From contig NC_092673.1 of NCBI RefSeq assembly GCF_964355755.1, forward strand, positions 8,003,001 through 8,067,000: a stretch of DNA of 64,000 bases, read 5' to 3'. Of this stretch, positions 30,098 to 45,100 are shown piece after piece (positions within the stretch are counted from its first letter, which is position 1; the number at the start of each line of letters is the position of its first letter). This DNA comes from Antedon mediterranea. Its lineage: Eukaryota > Echinodermata > Crinoidea > Comatulida > Antedonidae. Both the position numbers and the translations under genes were made by a program. The notes beneath the pieces are model-generated. The model was not told the origin of the DNA and did not search any database. It saw nothing but the letters and a program-made list of their open reading frames with translations.

Positions 30098-33000
30098 ATG
30101 TTTGCAAAACTTAAAAAGAAAATTGCATTAGAGGAAGGGATTGAAGGAGGAGATCTAAAGAAAGCGTATGGGCCAGGCTCACCAGTAACATGCCGAGAGG
30201 ATCAATCCAGCAGGAATGGTTCAGAAAGGGCTATATCACCATCCGGAAGTGTCTCAAGTTTAAAGGATGCTGTGTCTTTGAAATCTGATAGCAAAGAGGT
30301 AGGGTAGCGTTTTTGTCTTTTATATTGATTTCCCATTCTTAAAATAAATAATATTTTAAAAATACTTGTAGTACAGTCAACTCTACCATCAGACAACTTT
30401 GTAAAGTCAACTGACCTTTGGGCCATGTACTAAAAAGACTGTTTTCCACCAGACTTAAATTAACTACTATAACCTGTCAAATCGAATGTGACAGCTCAAC
30501 TTTAACAGTGAGTCGCCACGAATATGGCTGAAAAATTTTAGCCAAACAGTTCTAACTTACTAACTACAACCTATTACTTCCAGATAAAGTGGCTGTTTTG
30601 AGCAGGGGTCATTTCATTTTACTTTTCTGTCACCTACTTTACAGTCTTTTTCAGGCCTTATCTTTTAAGACGGGAGTGTGAAATACTTCTAAAATGCCAT
30701 AGGAGTCCGATTCACAACTTCTACACACCATGATACAAACAGCACACCTACACAATACCCCTGAATAATGCATGCCAACAGTCCAGTTTTAGCCAGGGTA
30801 GGCGTGATACTAGCGTGACGATCGAAATTTACATCACCGCGCTAGGGCCTACTGTAGATGGACATTGACATTGTAAATATAGCGCCCTCTGGGGTTATTG
30901 CTTATTGGTCTCGTCTCCCAGCCTACAATCATTCTCCCGGTTTTAAACGTTTTCTCTCGGATTACAGTGGAAAAATAACTGAATTTTGAAGTATATATTG
31001 TTTTTTTACAATGACAAAAAAGCTCAAACACATTCAAATATAAAATATTTAAGCCATTGTAAGACCATTTGAGTTTATTAAATTTTTCCCCTCACATACT
31101 AACCACCATGGTATTGCTTGTCACACCGCGCTCCACTCACCTCCTGGTCTCAATGATAAAATAGGCTTTGTTCAGCTAAACAACTATCACCTCCCATCTT
31201 TTGAACTGTTGACATGTAGCCTACTGTATGCTGAATGTGTCAAGGAGTACAATTTGTAGCACACCTCTAATTTTCAAAAGACCTGGTTCTTACAATACTG
31301 TACGTCCTACAATGTGTTTTCTAGAAATGAAAACATCCTCTTGACCACTCTTATGAGGTAGACAATTTATGAGATGTTCGGTTATAGATGTTCAAACTTT
31401 ATCGAATGTTACAGGATATACAGTATTTCCAATATTTCGCAGAATTTAGAAATTGTATATTGTTAAATGAATTTTTTCAGGTGGCCACTAATTATAGGAG
31501 GTCACACTGTATTATGTAACCAAGGAATACAAATATATAGACCGGGTAGTCATTTCATAGGTACAGGTTTTCAATTATTTCTGTTTCCCAATGAGGTTGA
31601 TTTTGGCGATACAGTATGTAACAATTAGCAGGTGTACTGTAGCTAATCAATAAAAACAATACAAAGGCAATATTGATTTCCTGTCTGATGTTTATAAATG
31701 TTTTTCCTTGGCTGTGATTTCATTTGGTAAACAACAAAAGAATTTTGTAATTTAAACAAAAAATGTTTAAACAATTAAAATGAATTATTTTATTTATATT
31801 ATTTTTATTTTTAATAATCTACTTTTTTGGTAGAAAATAAAAGCTTAGATAATCGATTTCATTGTATATGTGCCTTTTACTTTAGACAAAACAATACATT
31901 ATTGACATGTACAATCTACTAATTTACTTTCAGATGCTTTAATATGATCCACATCTCATTCATTTAATCTTTATTGAGCATTAAGAACAAATACAATTTA
32001 TTTTTTAAAGTAAAGTACATTTTACATAATTACTGTACTGAATTTTTATAACCTGTCTTTCTCTTTCTACAAATGTGTATCTTTGAGTGTGAAAGACCTT
32101 CAAACACATAATGTTGAGTTAACCTTTGGTTTATTTTATTTTATTCATTTTGATAGTATACACAAATATTTAAAAAAAGAATATAAATATAAATCCAAAG
32201 GAAAATTACTGAAAAAAATGGCATTTATATAGGTATCAGTGGCTGGATCTCAATCGAGATAAATAAAATAAGCAAAAAGCTAAATCAAAACGATATAGTA
32301 AAACAGCCAGAAAAATTAGCAGAGCTTTCGGGCAACACTAGCCCTTCATCAGTGCAAGAGAATATATATATATATATAAACACAAGAGGCAAAGAACATT
32401 AATTCTAAACCGCCCGGTGATATACTGAAATTTAATTAATTAATTTGAAACGATAAAGATGAGGAAATCTGTGAGAATGAGAAAAAGTCGCCCCAACCGA
32501 GACTCAAACTCGGACCGCCTGCTTGATATGCAGATGTCCTAACCATTAGACCACTGGGGCTTTCATGGTATTGTTCGAACTCGATTGGATAACGACTCTT
32601 TAACATTCTCGGCGTGGTACGGCGGAACAGAGATCAAATTGATACGCCCTCATCTTTCAGTATTTTTATTCACGAGGCGGTGGAAAGAAAAAAGCAATAT
32701 TAAAAAGCTGTCATCTGTACAGTAGGTGTGTCTCTCCCACTAAAAGTTAGTTTCAAGTCCTCTCTTATTACAGGTTAATGTTGCGCAATCCAAATAAATA
32801 AATCCACATATTTTTAATCAACATTTTGAAGTTTTTGAAAGAGGATTTTATTGACAATACATCTACAAAACATAAAATATAACATAAAATTCACTGAGCA
32901 GTTATCTTAAGATCAATTTTACAGTATGTACAGTTGAAGTATGCAAATTATTTTTGATACTATAATGTACTTCACTGAGACCAGTCAATTAACATACATA

Positions 33001-36000
33001 CATAAACGTCATGTCAGCATATGGCCAACTTATTTTTTTCCATTAATATTATGGTGTTTATTATGCATGACAAGTACCATTTTTCAATACAAGGATGAAA
33101 TACAGTATCAATTTTTTTTTTCAGTTTCAAATAGTTTTTTTTATTCATTTGAGAAATATTGTAGTTGTGAATTTTTATTATTAATTATGTTTTAAAAATT
33201 ATTTTTTACACAATTTTATAAATGAAATGTTAATAATTGTAAATTGCAGTTAGGCCTAAAATAAACTACTGGTTACAAACAGTTTTAATAGTGCAACATT
33301 GGAGTAGAATCCCTATTTAGGGGACACCTTTGGGACTCAACAAAGGTTCCCTTTAGTCTGAATAAGCATCCCAAATGGTTTTTAGTGTAAGTGTTTCTGA
33401 AATTATTGTTCAACTATTATTACTCGACTATATTGTTATCATTAAATAATTGATTTTCATACCCAGAATTCAAAAATAATATTTTATTCAAATAAATTAC
33501 TGTAATAACATTATTTATGTAATTTTAAACAATTTAAATGTATTTGTTACAGGGAGGAAACACAATGAGCAAAGCAGAAATGCTAACCCTTTTAAATAAA
33601 CGAACAGAACAAGTACGCAAATTAGAAGGAAAACTGGATGAATACCATGTAATGGTTAAGGATACATTGAAAATGAAGGAAAGGCTTGAAATAGCACTTG
33701 AAAAACAACAAGATGGTAGGTAGATAACTGTATAATATTATTTCATTTTAATAATAATAATAATAATTAATCAGCAATGAATAACCAGGAGAATAACCAA
33801 AATCAGCAGGATTGAGAATAACCAAAAGCAGCAGGATTGAGAATAACCAAAAGCAGCAGGATTGAAAATAACCAAAATCAGCAGGATTGAGAATAACCAA
33901 AATCAGCAGGATTGAAAATAACCAAAATCAGCAGGATTGAAAATAACCAAAAGCAGCAGGATTGAGAATAACCAAAATCAGCAGGATTGAGAATAACCAA
34001 AAGCAGCAGGATTGAGAATAACCAAAAGCAGCAGGATTGAGAATAACCAAAAGCAGCAGGATTGAGAATAACCAAAAGCAGCAGGATTGAGAATAACCAA
34101 AATCAGCAGGATTGAGAATAACCAAAAGCAGCAGGATTGAGAATAACCAAAATCAGCAGGATTGAGAATAACCAAAATCAGCAGGATTGAGAATAACCAA
34201 AAGCAGCAGGATTGAGAATAACCAAAAGCAGCAGGATTGAAAATAACCAAAAGCAGCAGGATTGAAAATAACCAAAAGCAGCAGGATTGAGAATAACCAA
34301 AATCAGCAGGATTGAGAATAACCAAAAGCAGCAGGATTGAGAATAACCAAAAGCAGCAGGATTGAGAATAACCAAAATCAGCAGGATTGAGAATAACCAA
34401 AATCAGCAGGATTGAAAATAACCAAAAGCAGCAGGATTGAGAATAACCAAAATCAGCAGGATTGAGAATAACCAAAAGCAGCAGGATTGAGAATAACCAA
34501 AAGCAGCAGGATTGAAAATAACCAAAAGCAGCAGGATTGAGAATAACCAAAAGCAGCAGGATTGAGAATAACCAAAATCAGCAGGATTGAGAATAACCAA
34601 AAGCAGCAGGATTGAAAATAACCAAAAGCAGCAGGATTGAGAATAACCAAAATCAGCAGGATTGAGAATAACCAAAAGCAGCAGGATTGAGAATAACCAA
34701 AAGCAGCAGGATTGAGAATAACCAAAAGCAGCAGGATTGAGAATAACCAAAATCAGCAGGATTGAGAATAACCAAAATCAGCAGGATTGAGAATAACCAA
34801 AAGCAGCAGGATTGAGAATAACCAAAAGCAGCAGGATTGAGAATAACCAAAAGCAGCAGGATTGAGAATAACCAAAATCAGCAGGATTGAGAATAACCAA
34901 AATCAGCAGGATTGAGAATAACCAAAATCAGCAGGATTGAAAATAACCAAAATCAGCAGGATTGAGAATAACCAAAAGCAGCAGGATTGAGAATAACCAA
35001 AAGCAGCAGGATTGAAAATAACCAAAAGCAGCAGGATTGAGAATAACCAAAATCAGCAGGATTGAGAATAACCAAAAGCAGCAGGATTGAGAATAACCAA
35101 AAGCAGCAGGATTGAGAATAACCAAAAGCAGCAGGATTGAGAATAACCAAAAGCAGCAGGATTGAAAATAACCAAAATCAGCAGGATTGAGAATAACCAA
35201 AAGCAGCAGGATTGAGAATAACCAAAAGCAGCAGGATTGAGAATAACCAAAATCAGCAGGATTGAGAATAACCAAAAGCAGCAGGATTGAGAATAACCAA
35301 AAGCAGCAGGATTGAGAATAACCAAAAGCAGCAGGATTGAGAATAACCAAAATCAGCAGGATTGAGAATAACCAAAAGCAGCAGGATTGAGAATAACCAA
35401 AATCAGCAGGATTGAGAATAACCAAAATCAGCAGGATTGAGAATAACCAAAAGCAGCAGGATTGAGAATAACCAAAAGCAGCAGGATTGAAAATAACCAA
35501 AAGCAGCAGGATTGAGAATAACCAAAATCAGCAGGATTGAGAATAACCAAAATCAGCAGGATTGAGAATAACCAAAAGCAGCAGGATTGAGAATAACCAA
35601 AAGCAGCAGGATTGAGAATAACCAAAAGCAGCTGGATTGAGAATAACCAAAATCAGCAGGATTGAGAATAACCAAAAGCAGCTGGATTGAGCATAACCAA
35701 AAGCAGCAGGATTGAGAATAATCAAAAGCAGCAGGATTGAGAATAACCAAAAGCAGCAGGATTGAAAATAACCAAAAGCAGCAGGATTGAGAATAACCAA
35801 AATCAGCAGGATTGAGAATAACCAAAAGCAGCAGGATTGAGAATAACCAAAATCAGCAGGATTGAGAATAACCAAAAGCAGCAGGATTGAGAATAACCAA
35901 AAGCAGCAGGATTGAGAATAACCAAAAGCAGCAGGATTGAGAATAACCAAAATCAGCAGGATTGAGAATAACCAAAATCAGCAGGATTGAGAATAACCAA

Positions 36001-39000
36001 AATCAGCAGGATTGAGAATAACCAAAAGCAGCAGGATTGAGAATAACCAAAAGCAGCAGGATTGAGAATAACCAAAAGCAGCAGGATTGAGAATAACCAA
36101 AATCAGCAGGATTGAGAATAACCAAAATCAGCAGGATTGAGAATAACCAAAATCAGCAGGATTGAGAATAACCAAAAGCAGCAGGATTGAGAATAACCAA
36201 AATCAGCAGGATTGAGAATAACCAAAATCAGCAGGATTGAGAATAACCAAAATCAGCAGGATTGAGAATATCCAAAAGCAGCAGGATTGAGAATAACCAA
36301 AAGCAGCAGGATTGAGAATAACCAAAAGCAGCAGGATTGAGAATAACCAAAATCAGCAGGATTGAGAATAACCAAAAGCAGCAGGATTGAGAATAACCAA
36401 AAGCAGCAGGATTGAGAATAACCAAAATCAGCAGGATTGAGAATAACCAAAAGCAGCAGGATTGAGAATAACCAAAAGCAGCAGGATTGAGAATAACCAA
36501 AATCAGCAGGATTGAGAATAACCAAAAGCAGCAGGATTGAGAATAACCAAAATCAGCAGGATTGAGAATAACCAAAAGCAGCAGGATTGAGACTATTCTG
36601 CAAATTATTAAAGCAAGCATATTATTGCAATTAAACAAACAGTAACAATAAAATATCAAATACACAAATTCCCCCTCTCCACCTTCTTCCAAAAATTAAA
36701 CAATATGCAAGTCTGTGTTGTAATTTGTAGTTATGGAAATATTACATGCTACTTGAAGCGACGACATAAGGTGTGAACATGTTCAATCACCAGCTATCTA
36801 ATACTGCAGTTTATAGACCAACATGGTTCCCAATCCTATGTACATTAAATGCATTACTGAAATATGGTATAGACACATCGTTTTGTCAGTATGTACAATA
36901 GTGTTGTCATATTTACTTTATTATATATTATTTCTGTATTACTATTATTTACTTTTGTTTTCTTGACCACCACACAACCACATCTATGGAGTTCATTCAT
37001 ATGCTTCTAAGTGCATGTGGTGGCTAATGACTTTGTCTAAACAGCTGTGTGGCATGTCATGAAATCGAAAAGCAAAATATTGATATAACTTGATGATCTT
37101 AGGGCGCGTTTATACAACACGCTATTACACGCATATTCTACACGCCTACGAGAAGTGTGTTGTATAACAACAAAGAGATTCCGTGTAATGAGATTTTAAT
37201 TGCAAAAAAGGCTACTTGGCTGAATCCTAAAATTTGGTGGATTCCCGGTCGCCGTTACCGTGTTGGAAGTGTCCTCAGGGTATATTTTGACCTCTCGTTA
37301 AAACAGGTCGTAATATCAATCATGTCATGCGACGTCTAACAAGATTGGGCCCATTTATTGCTGCTTCGCTGCCAGCAATCATCCTCCTACCACGTCTTAC
37401 GCCTAGCCTGGTAGGGCCAACTCGTAGTGGTAGTAAGCCTCTATAGACTATCGTTTCCCACTCCAAACAGAATAAAAAATAACATCGCAAAAATGGCATC
37501 TTCTTCTATAGTGTATAGATGAAACAATGAAACCCTTAAAATAACTTTTATTAATTTAAATGAACCGAGAACAAAATAAACAACAATGCAAACGTGAACG
37601 AATACAATAATGAAAATGGTAAAAACCGCGCGAATACATCGGACAGCGAGGAGGCGACGATGATTTGTTGACAACAACCCAGCCAACAATTCAATTCAAG
37701 CGATCAACAATTTGACCTTTTATCCTAGCATGCACTGCGTGTTGATGAAACTTCCGGTACAACACGGTATCGTGATTTCTAGTATAACAGCAAACGTTAA
37801 GGTGGGTTGACCTCGGTCCGAACAACACGCTAAAAATTTAAGCCGTGTTCAAATTTAGGGTGTTGTATAAACACGACCTTAGACACCTAATATTTTATAG
37901 TTTTTTTGACTTACACCACCATAAATCTAGAAACTTATACAATCTTTTTTATTATATGACTTTCTACATATAGTTTCCATGAAACGGCTACAGGAAGCTA
38001 ACGAGGAATTTCAATTAAAGCGGGCAAAGATGGTAGAAAAGTTGGAGGGCTTTGTACAAAGAGAAGATGACATGCATGGCAAGATTGAAGCTATGAATAT
38101 GGTAGGTATAGTATACAAATATTTAATGTTTATACGTAAAATGGTAAAAAATGAAATAATTTTATGATGTGAAAGATGAAAGGTTCTATTTCCATTGTTT
38201 ATTGAATGAAATTATTCGTTCCATTGCACAAATATTAATGAGCTTGAAGCCTGTTTTCCACTAGACTCATTAATCAATTTATATAAGCATGCATGTTTAT
38301 ATTTCCGATCTTCTTTTTTTTGTTCAAAAGTACGGAAAACCAATCAGTCATTGCATAGAATATTGGTTTCACACGAATATATATATTGGAATTACAAGGT
38401 TATGAAATACAGTATATTCAAACTGGAAATAGTTTTCACTTTTGTGTGAAACTAACTTAAAATTGTTGCCAATATAATTTAGAAAAAATATATAACAATT
38501 ATTGTTTGTAATTAATGGAATATTAAAACATAAAAATTGGGAGCGTGCTGTCCAAGTTAAATATCCTGGAGTCTTACGAGAAATTAGAGATTTCATACAA
38601 AATAATGAAATTTAATTTTCATTTCACGTTTACAGAAATTAGAAATTGCAATAAAAATAAAAGTTAATATACCAAAAATGCTATACTATATATTTGTCCT
38701 TCACTACAAACGAAAATTTGATTCTAAAAATATTTTTGGGAAGGAGATGAATTTATTCAATTTTATATATTTTTATATGACAGGAGAAGCAGAGTTTGCA
38801 AGAACGTTTACAGAAGTTAGAGATGAGTCATTTTATTAAACTTGAAGAGAATGATGAACTACATGGCTTTCAGGTTCAGGAGATGGCAAAGGTTAAGCAC
38901 ATGGTGAGATTTTAAATTATCAGTTCAAATAAATAATGATTGTGAGAAAATTATTATTGTCACAACTACTGTACAGAAAACAAGAGAATAGGAAAAAACC

Positions 39001-39102
39001 CCAACATATGAGAATGAAAAATATGAATAGCATACTGAACTAGAAAGCCACTCCGAAAGTGCATACCTACTGTAAAATTCTCCTACATAAGATTTCTCTG
39101 GG

Positions 39103-39149
<47 letters not shown>

Positions 39150-42100
39150 GTGTGTCTTAATGCTGTTTGTGATTTAGGCTAATTTCACTACAAGCATGTG
39201 TATGCGAGTTTGGTGTATTGGTTATGTAACAAGCCTTTCAATTAACAATAGCTTCAGTTGACTACAATAGAACAGCAACGCGAAAATCAAACAAGTTAAT
39301 TTGAAAAGAAATAGGTTTTTTAAACTACTCGCATAAAAAAGGGTGCACATTAAATCAAATTATGTTTTAAAATTACAAATCACAAATTATAACTCTTGCC
39401 TCTGGTCCAAAAATGAAGTTTTTTGGACAAGTAGTTCTCTAGAAAATGCAATTTGAGTTTACTTGTTACTTTAAAACTGCTCGCCGACTCTTGAAAAATG
39501 TTGTCCTATCTTTTAACACTAGCAGGTTTGAAAAGTACACTAAAAAAATTACTTTTTGAGTAATCCTGCTAACAAACAAACAGACAAACAAACAAACACG
39601 CGATCGATTACATATACCTCCTTGGCGGAGGTAAATAAGTTATAGTTTTATGTATAGGTGGCAAACTTTGTGTTCACAATATATTATTGTGGTTTGATGG
39701 TTGTGATGCTTGGATACCAATCCACAGGTCCTCGGTTCAAGTCCTGTCATATGTCAGGATTTTTTCTCATCACAATTTGCAACTCCACTCCCAAAGACTT
39801 GTAATAAGTCTTTGTTTATGTAGAGCATCTTGTGTATATGTTTGTCGTGTGAACAGGAGAGCCACCTTTGAGAGAAGGACAGTGATTGAGTTCACTTGTG
39901 GTTATCCTTCGCAATTTGCCTAAAATTGAATAAAAAAATATGTGTGCTACATCATAAATTTGTGTAGCGTGACATTACTCTATATGATGCAATTAGTAAC
40001 AAAATGTTGACTAGGCTATCTATCAAATCAACTTACTACAGGCTAGTCCATGAAATAAGATATAAATTTGCACTTATCAATTACAAACATCTTTGCAATA
40101 GCAATAGAAGTATTTTTTTGGTAAGAAATTGAATCTATAGTGTCTTTGACGCAAATTGGCTAAAATAAAATACAAAAAAAATGATGATAATATCCAAATA
40201 ACCTACCTTGTTTTTTCATAACTAAATCAATATCTAATTTTGGTCATCAGTTTCATCATTGTCATCTTTTTAATTAGTTTTAATAAAAAAATATGTCTAA
40301 TAATAATATTTTAATATAACTCAATAGTTTAATTGCAGTTACTATACAATACACAATAACAATTTTATATGTATTTAATTTCAAACTTTTAACTTTTAAA
40401 ATATTTAGTTATATTTAGAATAAATGTTCTTGTTTTCTACAGTTTTTAAATAGTCAAGAAGAGTTAAATAAATGTAAGTCAGAAATGGAAAGTGTGAGGG
40501 AGCTGTTGAGAGATAGAAGTCAACAACTTGAACAAAAAGTATCACAGTTGGAATCTTTTAAGGCTGATAAGGATATGCTACAGAAAGAACGGTAATTATG
40601 ATAAATAAATAAATGAAAATGTTTTTGTTTGTTAGTAGTTCACAGAAGTTGCTACTGTAGTTTAGTTGTTTGATTTTGTTATAATGATTGGTAAATACAC
40701 TAAAACCCCCAAATTTTTACAGCAACAGACCTTTGGCCATTTGTAATTGGAAATATATGTAAACAAATTAAGGGAACTGTATTATAGTGAATTTTGAAAA
40801 ATGATACACTGGTGTAAGTGACTATCAACCATGCCTGTGATTTTTTAATTTTTTTATTGACACAGTATTTTTTATTGATACCTCTTTACAACTTTTGACC
40901 TGAAATCCGATTTAATGAACTCTTTTCTAGGGTCATATATGTTTATGGACCTAATGATAATAAAACAATAAATACAAGGTTCTTTTTTGTGGCAATTTAA
41001 AGTAGGTGTAAGCTATTATTAGTGTGTCTCAACTTCCAAAAAATATTTTTCAGTATCTTAATTATTTAATAATAAGGTGTTTGTACTATGTTACTTCATT
41101 ATGTACCTACTTCAATACAGTGCAATTGTACTGTGGTAACACACACAGTGTATTCATATAAATTGATTTTAGTGAAACAAACATTTAACCAGCTGTTTAT
41201 AATATTACGCCTATCTACTGTACCTACCATCTGCATTTATATAAAGACTCATTTCATTCAAGTGTTTCAGCTACTGATGTTAACTATTCCATTCTCATTC
41301 CATAGGGAAACTTTCATGAGCCAAAAGATGGAAGGGGAAGGGACAATGCTACAGTTAACGCAACAGAAGAAGACTTTAGAGGGAACTGTTGCCAGTTTAG
41401 AAAAAGAATTAAAGGAGGTAAGGATTTATAGTACAAACTTTTTGCAAAAAGTACAATGCCTGTTTATTCTACAAATGATAAACAATGATAAATAGATGAA
41501 CATACATTTAATTACATAAAACAAAAGGTACTTAGTTTTCATTTGACCTATAGGATAACCATTGCAAATAGTATTTTTTTAAATCCAATCAAATGACGGC
41601 ATGATCAATAAAAACAATAATATTGTCATATCATTACTGTTACTGATCATGGTGTTATTTGATGTTTGTTTCAAATAGATTCAGTTCCTTATAGTATGTT
41701 TTTTTATCTGAATGCTATACAATGCAAATCATTTTTTATGTACAAAATAAACCATGTGAGTGGGAGAAAAAACTAAGAGACATAGTAAGGCCAAACTAGA
41801 CCTACAAAATTGTAAAACGCTTAGTTAAAGTACATTCAATATATAATATACTAACATTCATCCTGTGTCAGTTCTTAAGTATCTGCTGTTCCTACTGTAC
41901 TAGCCTCTATATCACTAAATAAGCCATTGCCACAACAAACACAGAGATTGTGCTTGACACATCATACTACTAGCATTTCATGTTTTAAATAAAATATGTA
42001 TTTTCTTTATAGAAAAATGCAAAACTATATAATATAGAGTCAAATCTGAATGCATTACAAGATAGTTATGACACAATAAAGCATCAGAAAAGTATACATT

Positions 42101-45100
42101 CAAAACAGGTAACAACATTTTAACTTCTGTTGTCATTTTAATATTCAATATTTTAACAAATTGTTTTATTAAATTTTACTCACTATCATTATGCTTCATT
42201 TTAATATATAACTAACATTTTGTCAGTATAATCATTTTGTTTATATTTCTCTAAAAATGTTGTTTAATCATAATTTCAATTTATTATACTGAACTGAACT
42301 ATTGCTTTGCTTTAAAATTGTAGGCACTTTATTTCAAGTTAAATTGCTTATTTTAAAATGATTATCAACTAGTATACAGTACTATAAATATGACCATTGC
42401 CCATAGCAAAAACAGTAGTAGATTTAAAATAGATTTAGGTAGATATAGCTCTATCCTTAATAGTAGCCTTAGTAGTACTTTTTTTCTAATATTTTTTTCT
42501 ATAAATTTTGCTCTATTCTGCAAAAAAAAACCCCATATTTTAATTAGCATCCTTGCAATTGGTAATTTCTTTTTATACATTGTATTGACAAACTAGACCA
42601 GTGTGTGCAATATTTTATGACCATGCTTGTCAAAATAAAAACAGTATAAAGCTATAGAAAGAAATGATATGCATGGCATTAGTATTTTTTTTCTCACTAG
42701 TTTGATTAGTTTATTTTCCCTTTCCCATTGCCTAGCAAAGCTCAAAAGTTTACACACATCGAGGCACACACCATACAGTACGCCAATACTGGCTCCCTGG
42801 TGTGTGTGTGTGTAATTCGTGAGTTTTGCTAGCCGATATGAGGTATTAGAATTAGATATATTTATTTAGCTACTTTACTTTACTTTGCATGTTAAAAATA
42901 GTGATACATTACACTTAATTGTAAGAGAATTAGAATTGAAAGTTAGATAATTGCTTATACAGTTAAATCGATAACTAAATAAATTTTACTTGATGAATGA
43001 TTACGGTTAAAATATGATTAGCATTGTTTTTTGATACATTTGTAGATATATAAGAGGATTTGTTTTATGCTGTACATACTTTTTGTGGTTGCCCTTATTT
43101 GTTATTATTTTATGTCTTCCTTTCCCACAATCCATTGCTGCTGGAAACAGACACAGGTAAAAGTTAACTGTTGTTATCATACCCTAAAGTTCTTCCTAAA
43201 CCCAAGCATCTTGTAGTCGTGTTGGTGGCCGAGGCTGTTATTCACCAAAAAAGCGTCTTCTCCCCACTCGTGATGCCTTAATGCGTTTTACTGTTGACAT
43301 CTTGTTTTAAAAATTGCTCTTGTTTGTGTCCTACAGTATTCTCTCTCATTTCCCATGTTTCACCCTCTGTCCTTCTGAAAACCCTCTCATTAGTGTTTGT
43401 GTTGGTTATTCTGTACATTGCCACCTATAGAATGGTACTAAAACTGAGAGTATTACAAATTGTAAAAATTAGAAAGAAGGAATGTTTAAAAAAAAATGTA
43501 TAATGAATACAGTGTAAATTGTACATTGTGTCTAATATCCTTGTAGAGTGTATACTACAATATCTATCACAGGGCCGTAGCCAGGATCTGTCAAGGGGGG
43601 GTTCGGACACTAAATATTTGGGTCAACCCCCCCCCCCCCCTTCCCCAGCCTGATGCGAAGCGAATTTTGTTAAATGACACCCCTAGATGGCCAGAAAAGA
43701 CACTCTCGTGCAGCATGCTATATAACCAATGAGCAAAAAGATCGTACTTTTTTCCTCCTCCTCAAACACGTCGATAATTTAAAGGACGATAACTATTTGT
43801 TGCCGTATGTTAGATGCGCGTGCTCTGTGTGCGGAACCGCCGATTGTTTGATCATTTACTCCGTATTTTGTTTTGCGTTCAAGTTCAATGCGAACGTACA
43901 TCTAGGAGCAGCCCCGAAAAAAGCACACTGGTTGAAGGCAAATGCTATTTGCTAGCTCTATAATATTTATTTACAGCAATTTGTTGAGGAATATAAATAT
44001 GTAAATAGGTGATATTGATACATTTTAGTACGTATCGGCTGGTGGTCTAGAAAAAAATAATCGGATGCCATAATGTGAACTACAGTACTTGATACCATAG
44101 ATATTATAGTGTAAAATATTAATATTCACTATCCTCTATGATACATTATACTTCATAGTCGCACATAAATACTGATGTACGTCGGAAGGCTATACTTTAT
44201 GCATGCTGCCTGACTGCCAGTGATCTAAACAATTGGTACGCAGTTGTCTGGCGGTGTCCTTTGTACGAATCGTTCGTGCGCCAGCTCGCTATGAGACGCG
44301 TCAATATCATGTTACATGCAGGGACCAAACATTTATTTTTCAGGTTAAAATCGGCAATTCATTTGCAGCTTTTAGAAATTTACAGACACGTATCACTAGT
44401 TGACGCTCATACAGAGAAGAAGGTTCACGAACAAGTTTACGAATTTTTCAATTTACAAACAACTTTTTGTACTGTAGGGCACGTATTTGGAGGATTTTTG
44501 GAGATGAGGGTGAGGTATTGGGCATGTCGGGGATGGGGGTTCGCAGTTGGTTAAGGGGGGTTTGCTGTAAAGGGGGGTTCGCCCGAACCTTAAAAACCCC
44601 CCCCTGGCTACGGGCCTGTATCAAGTAGTAGTTGTATCTATTGTAGTACTGTAAGTGTATACATTGTAATTTCTTTTTCTCTAGCTAAAGTAGAATGTTC
44701 ATGGTAAAAATCTTAATACGCTATAATTTTAACAATTTAATATTATTGGAAAAATAACATTTTTTATTGTATTTTGTATTGAGGTGCATGTGTTTACCAA
44801 GGGACAAACGTCTTGTAATTTAATTTGACAATAATCACAAATTTGGTTCATAATTAAACAATTGTTTGCACATTGCATGGTTTGCATGATGGATATGTTT
44901 CAATTTAAAAACACCATTTAGTTGAAGTGTGTTATTATTTACATATACATTATCTACAAACACAAAATAAATAAAATGAATACAAACTAATAGATTTGTT
45001 ACACCATTGTCGCATAGTACATGTGTATTGATAGGTTGTCTGGACAGATCTACCACCATAGTTATTAAAATGTCTAAAACAAACATTATGATTGATTTAA

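Larger units (their letters stand above)
30299..33552 (+). other. GOLGA1 intron 1
   Basis: 3.25 kb of AT-rich sequence. Contains the repeats at 32225-32360 and 32380-32690. No other exon-like sequence seen. Confidence 0.6.

Noticed and set aside
32490-32560. Functional tRNA gene
   Set aside because: The cloverleaf is intact, but flanks and tail are shared with other SINE copies and the anticodon loop gives an unusual ATC.
33791-36590. CRISPR-like array
   Set aside because: Contiguous identical units without spacers in an intron of an animal gene.
33878-36692. Long minus-strand ORFs of a VILNPAAFGY-type repeat
   Set aside because: They are stop-free frames of the 25-bp minisatellite that begin at TTG and not ATG; no coding signal.
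39616-39634. TACCTCCTTGGCGGAGGTA as a member of the palindrome family
   Set aside because: Arms are in the opposite order, no target duplication, and the motif is the known end of a larger interspersed repeat.
43151-43156. 6-nt microexon of GOLGA1 (CAG|ACACAG|GTAAAA)
   Set aside because: Neighbouring exons already join in phase without it, and six bases are too few to support it from sequence alone.
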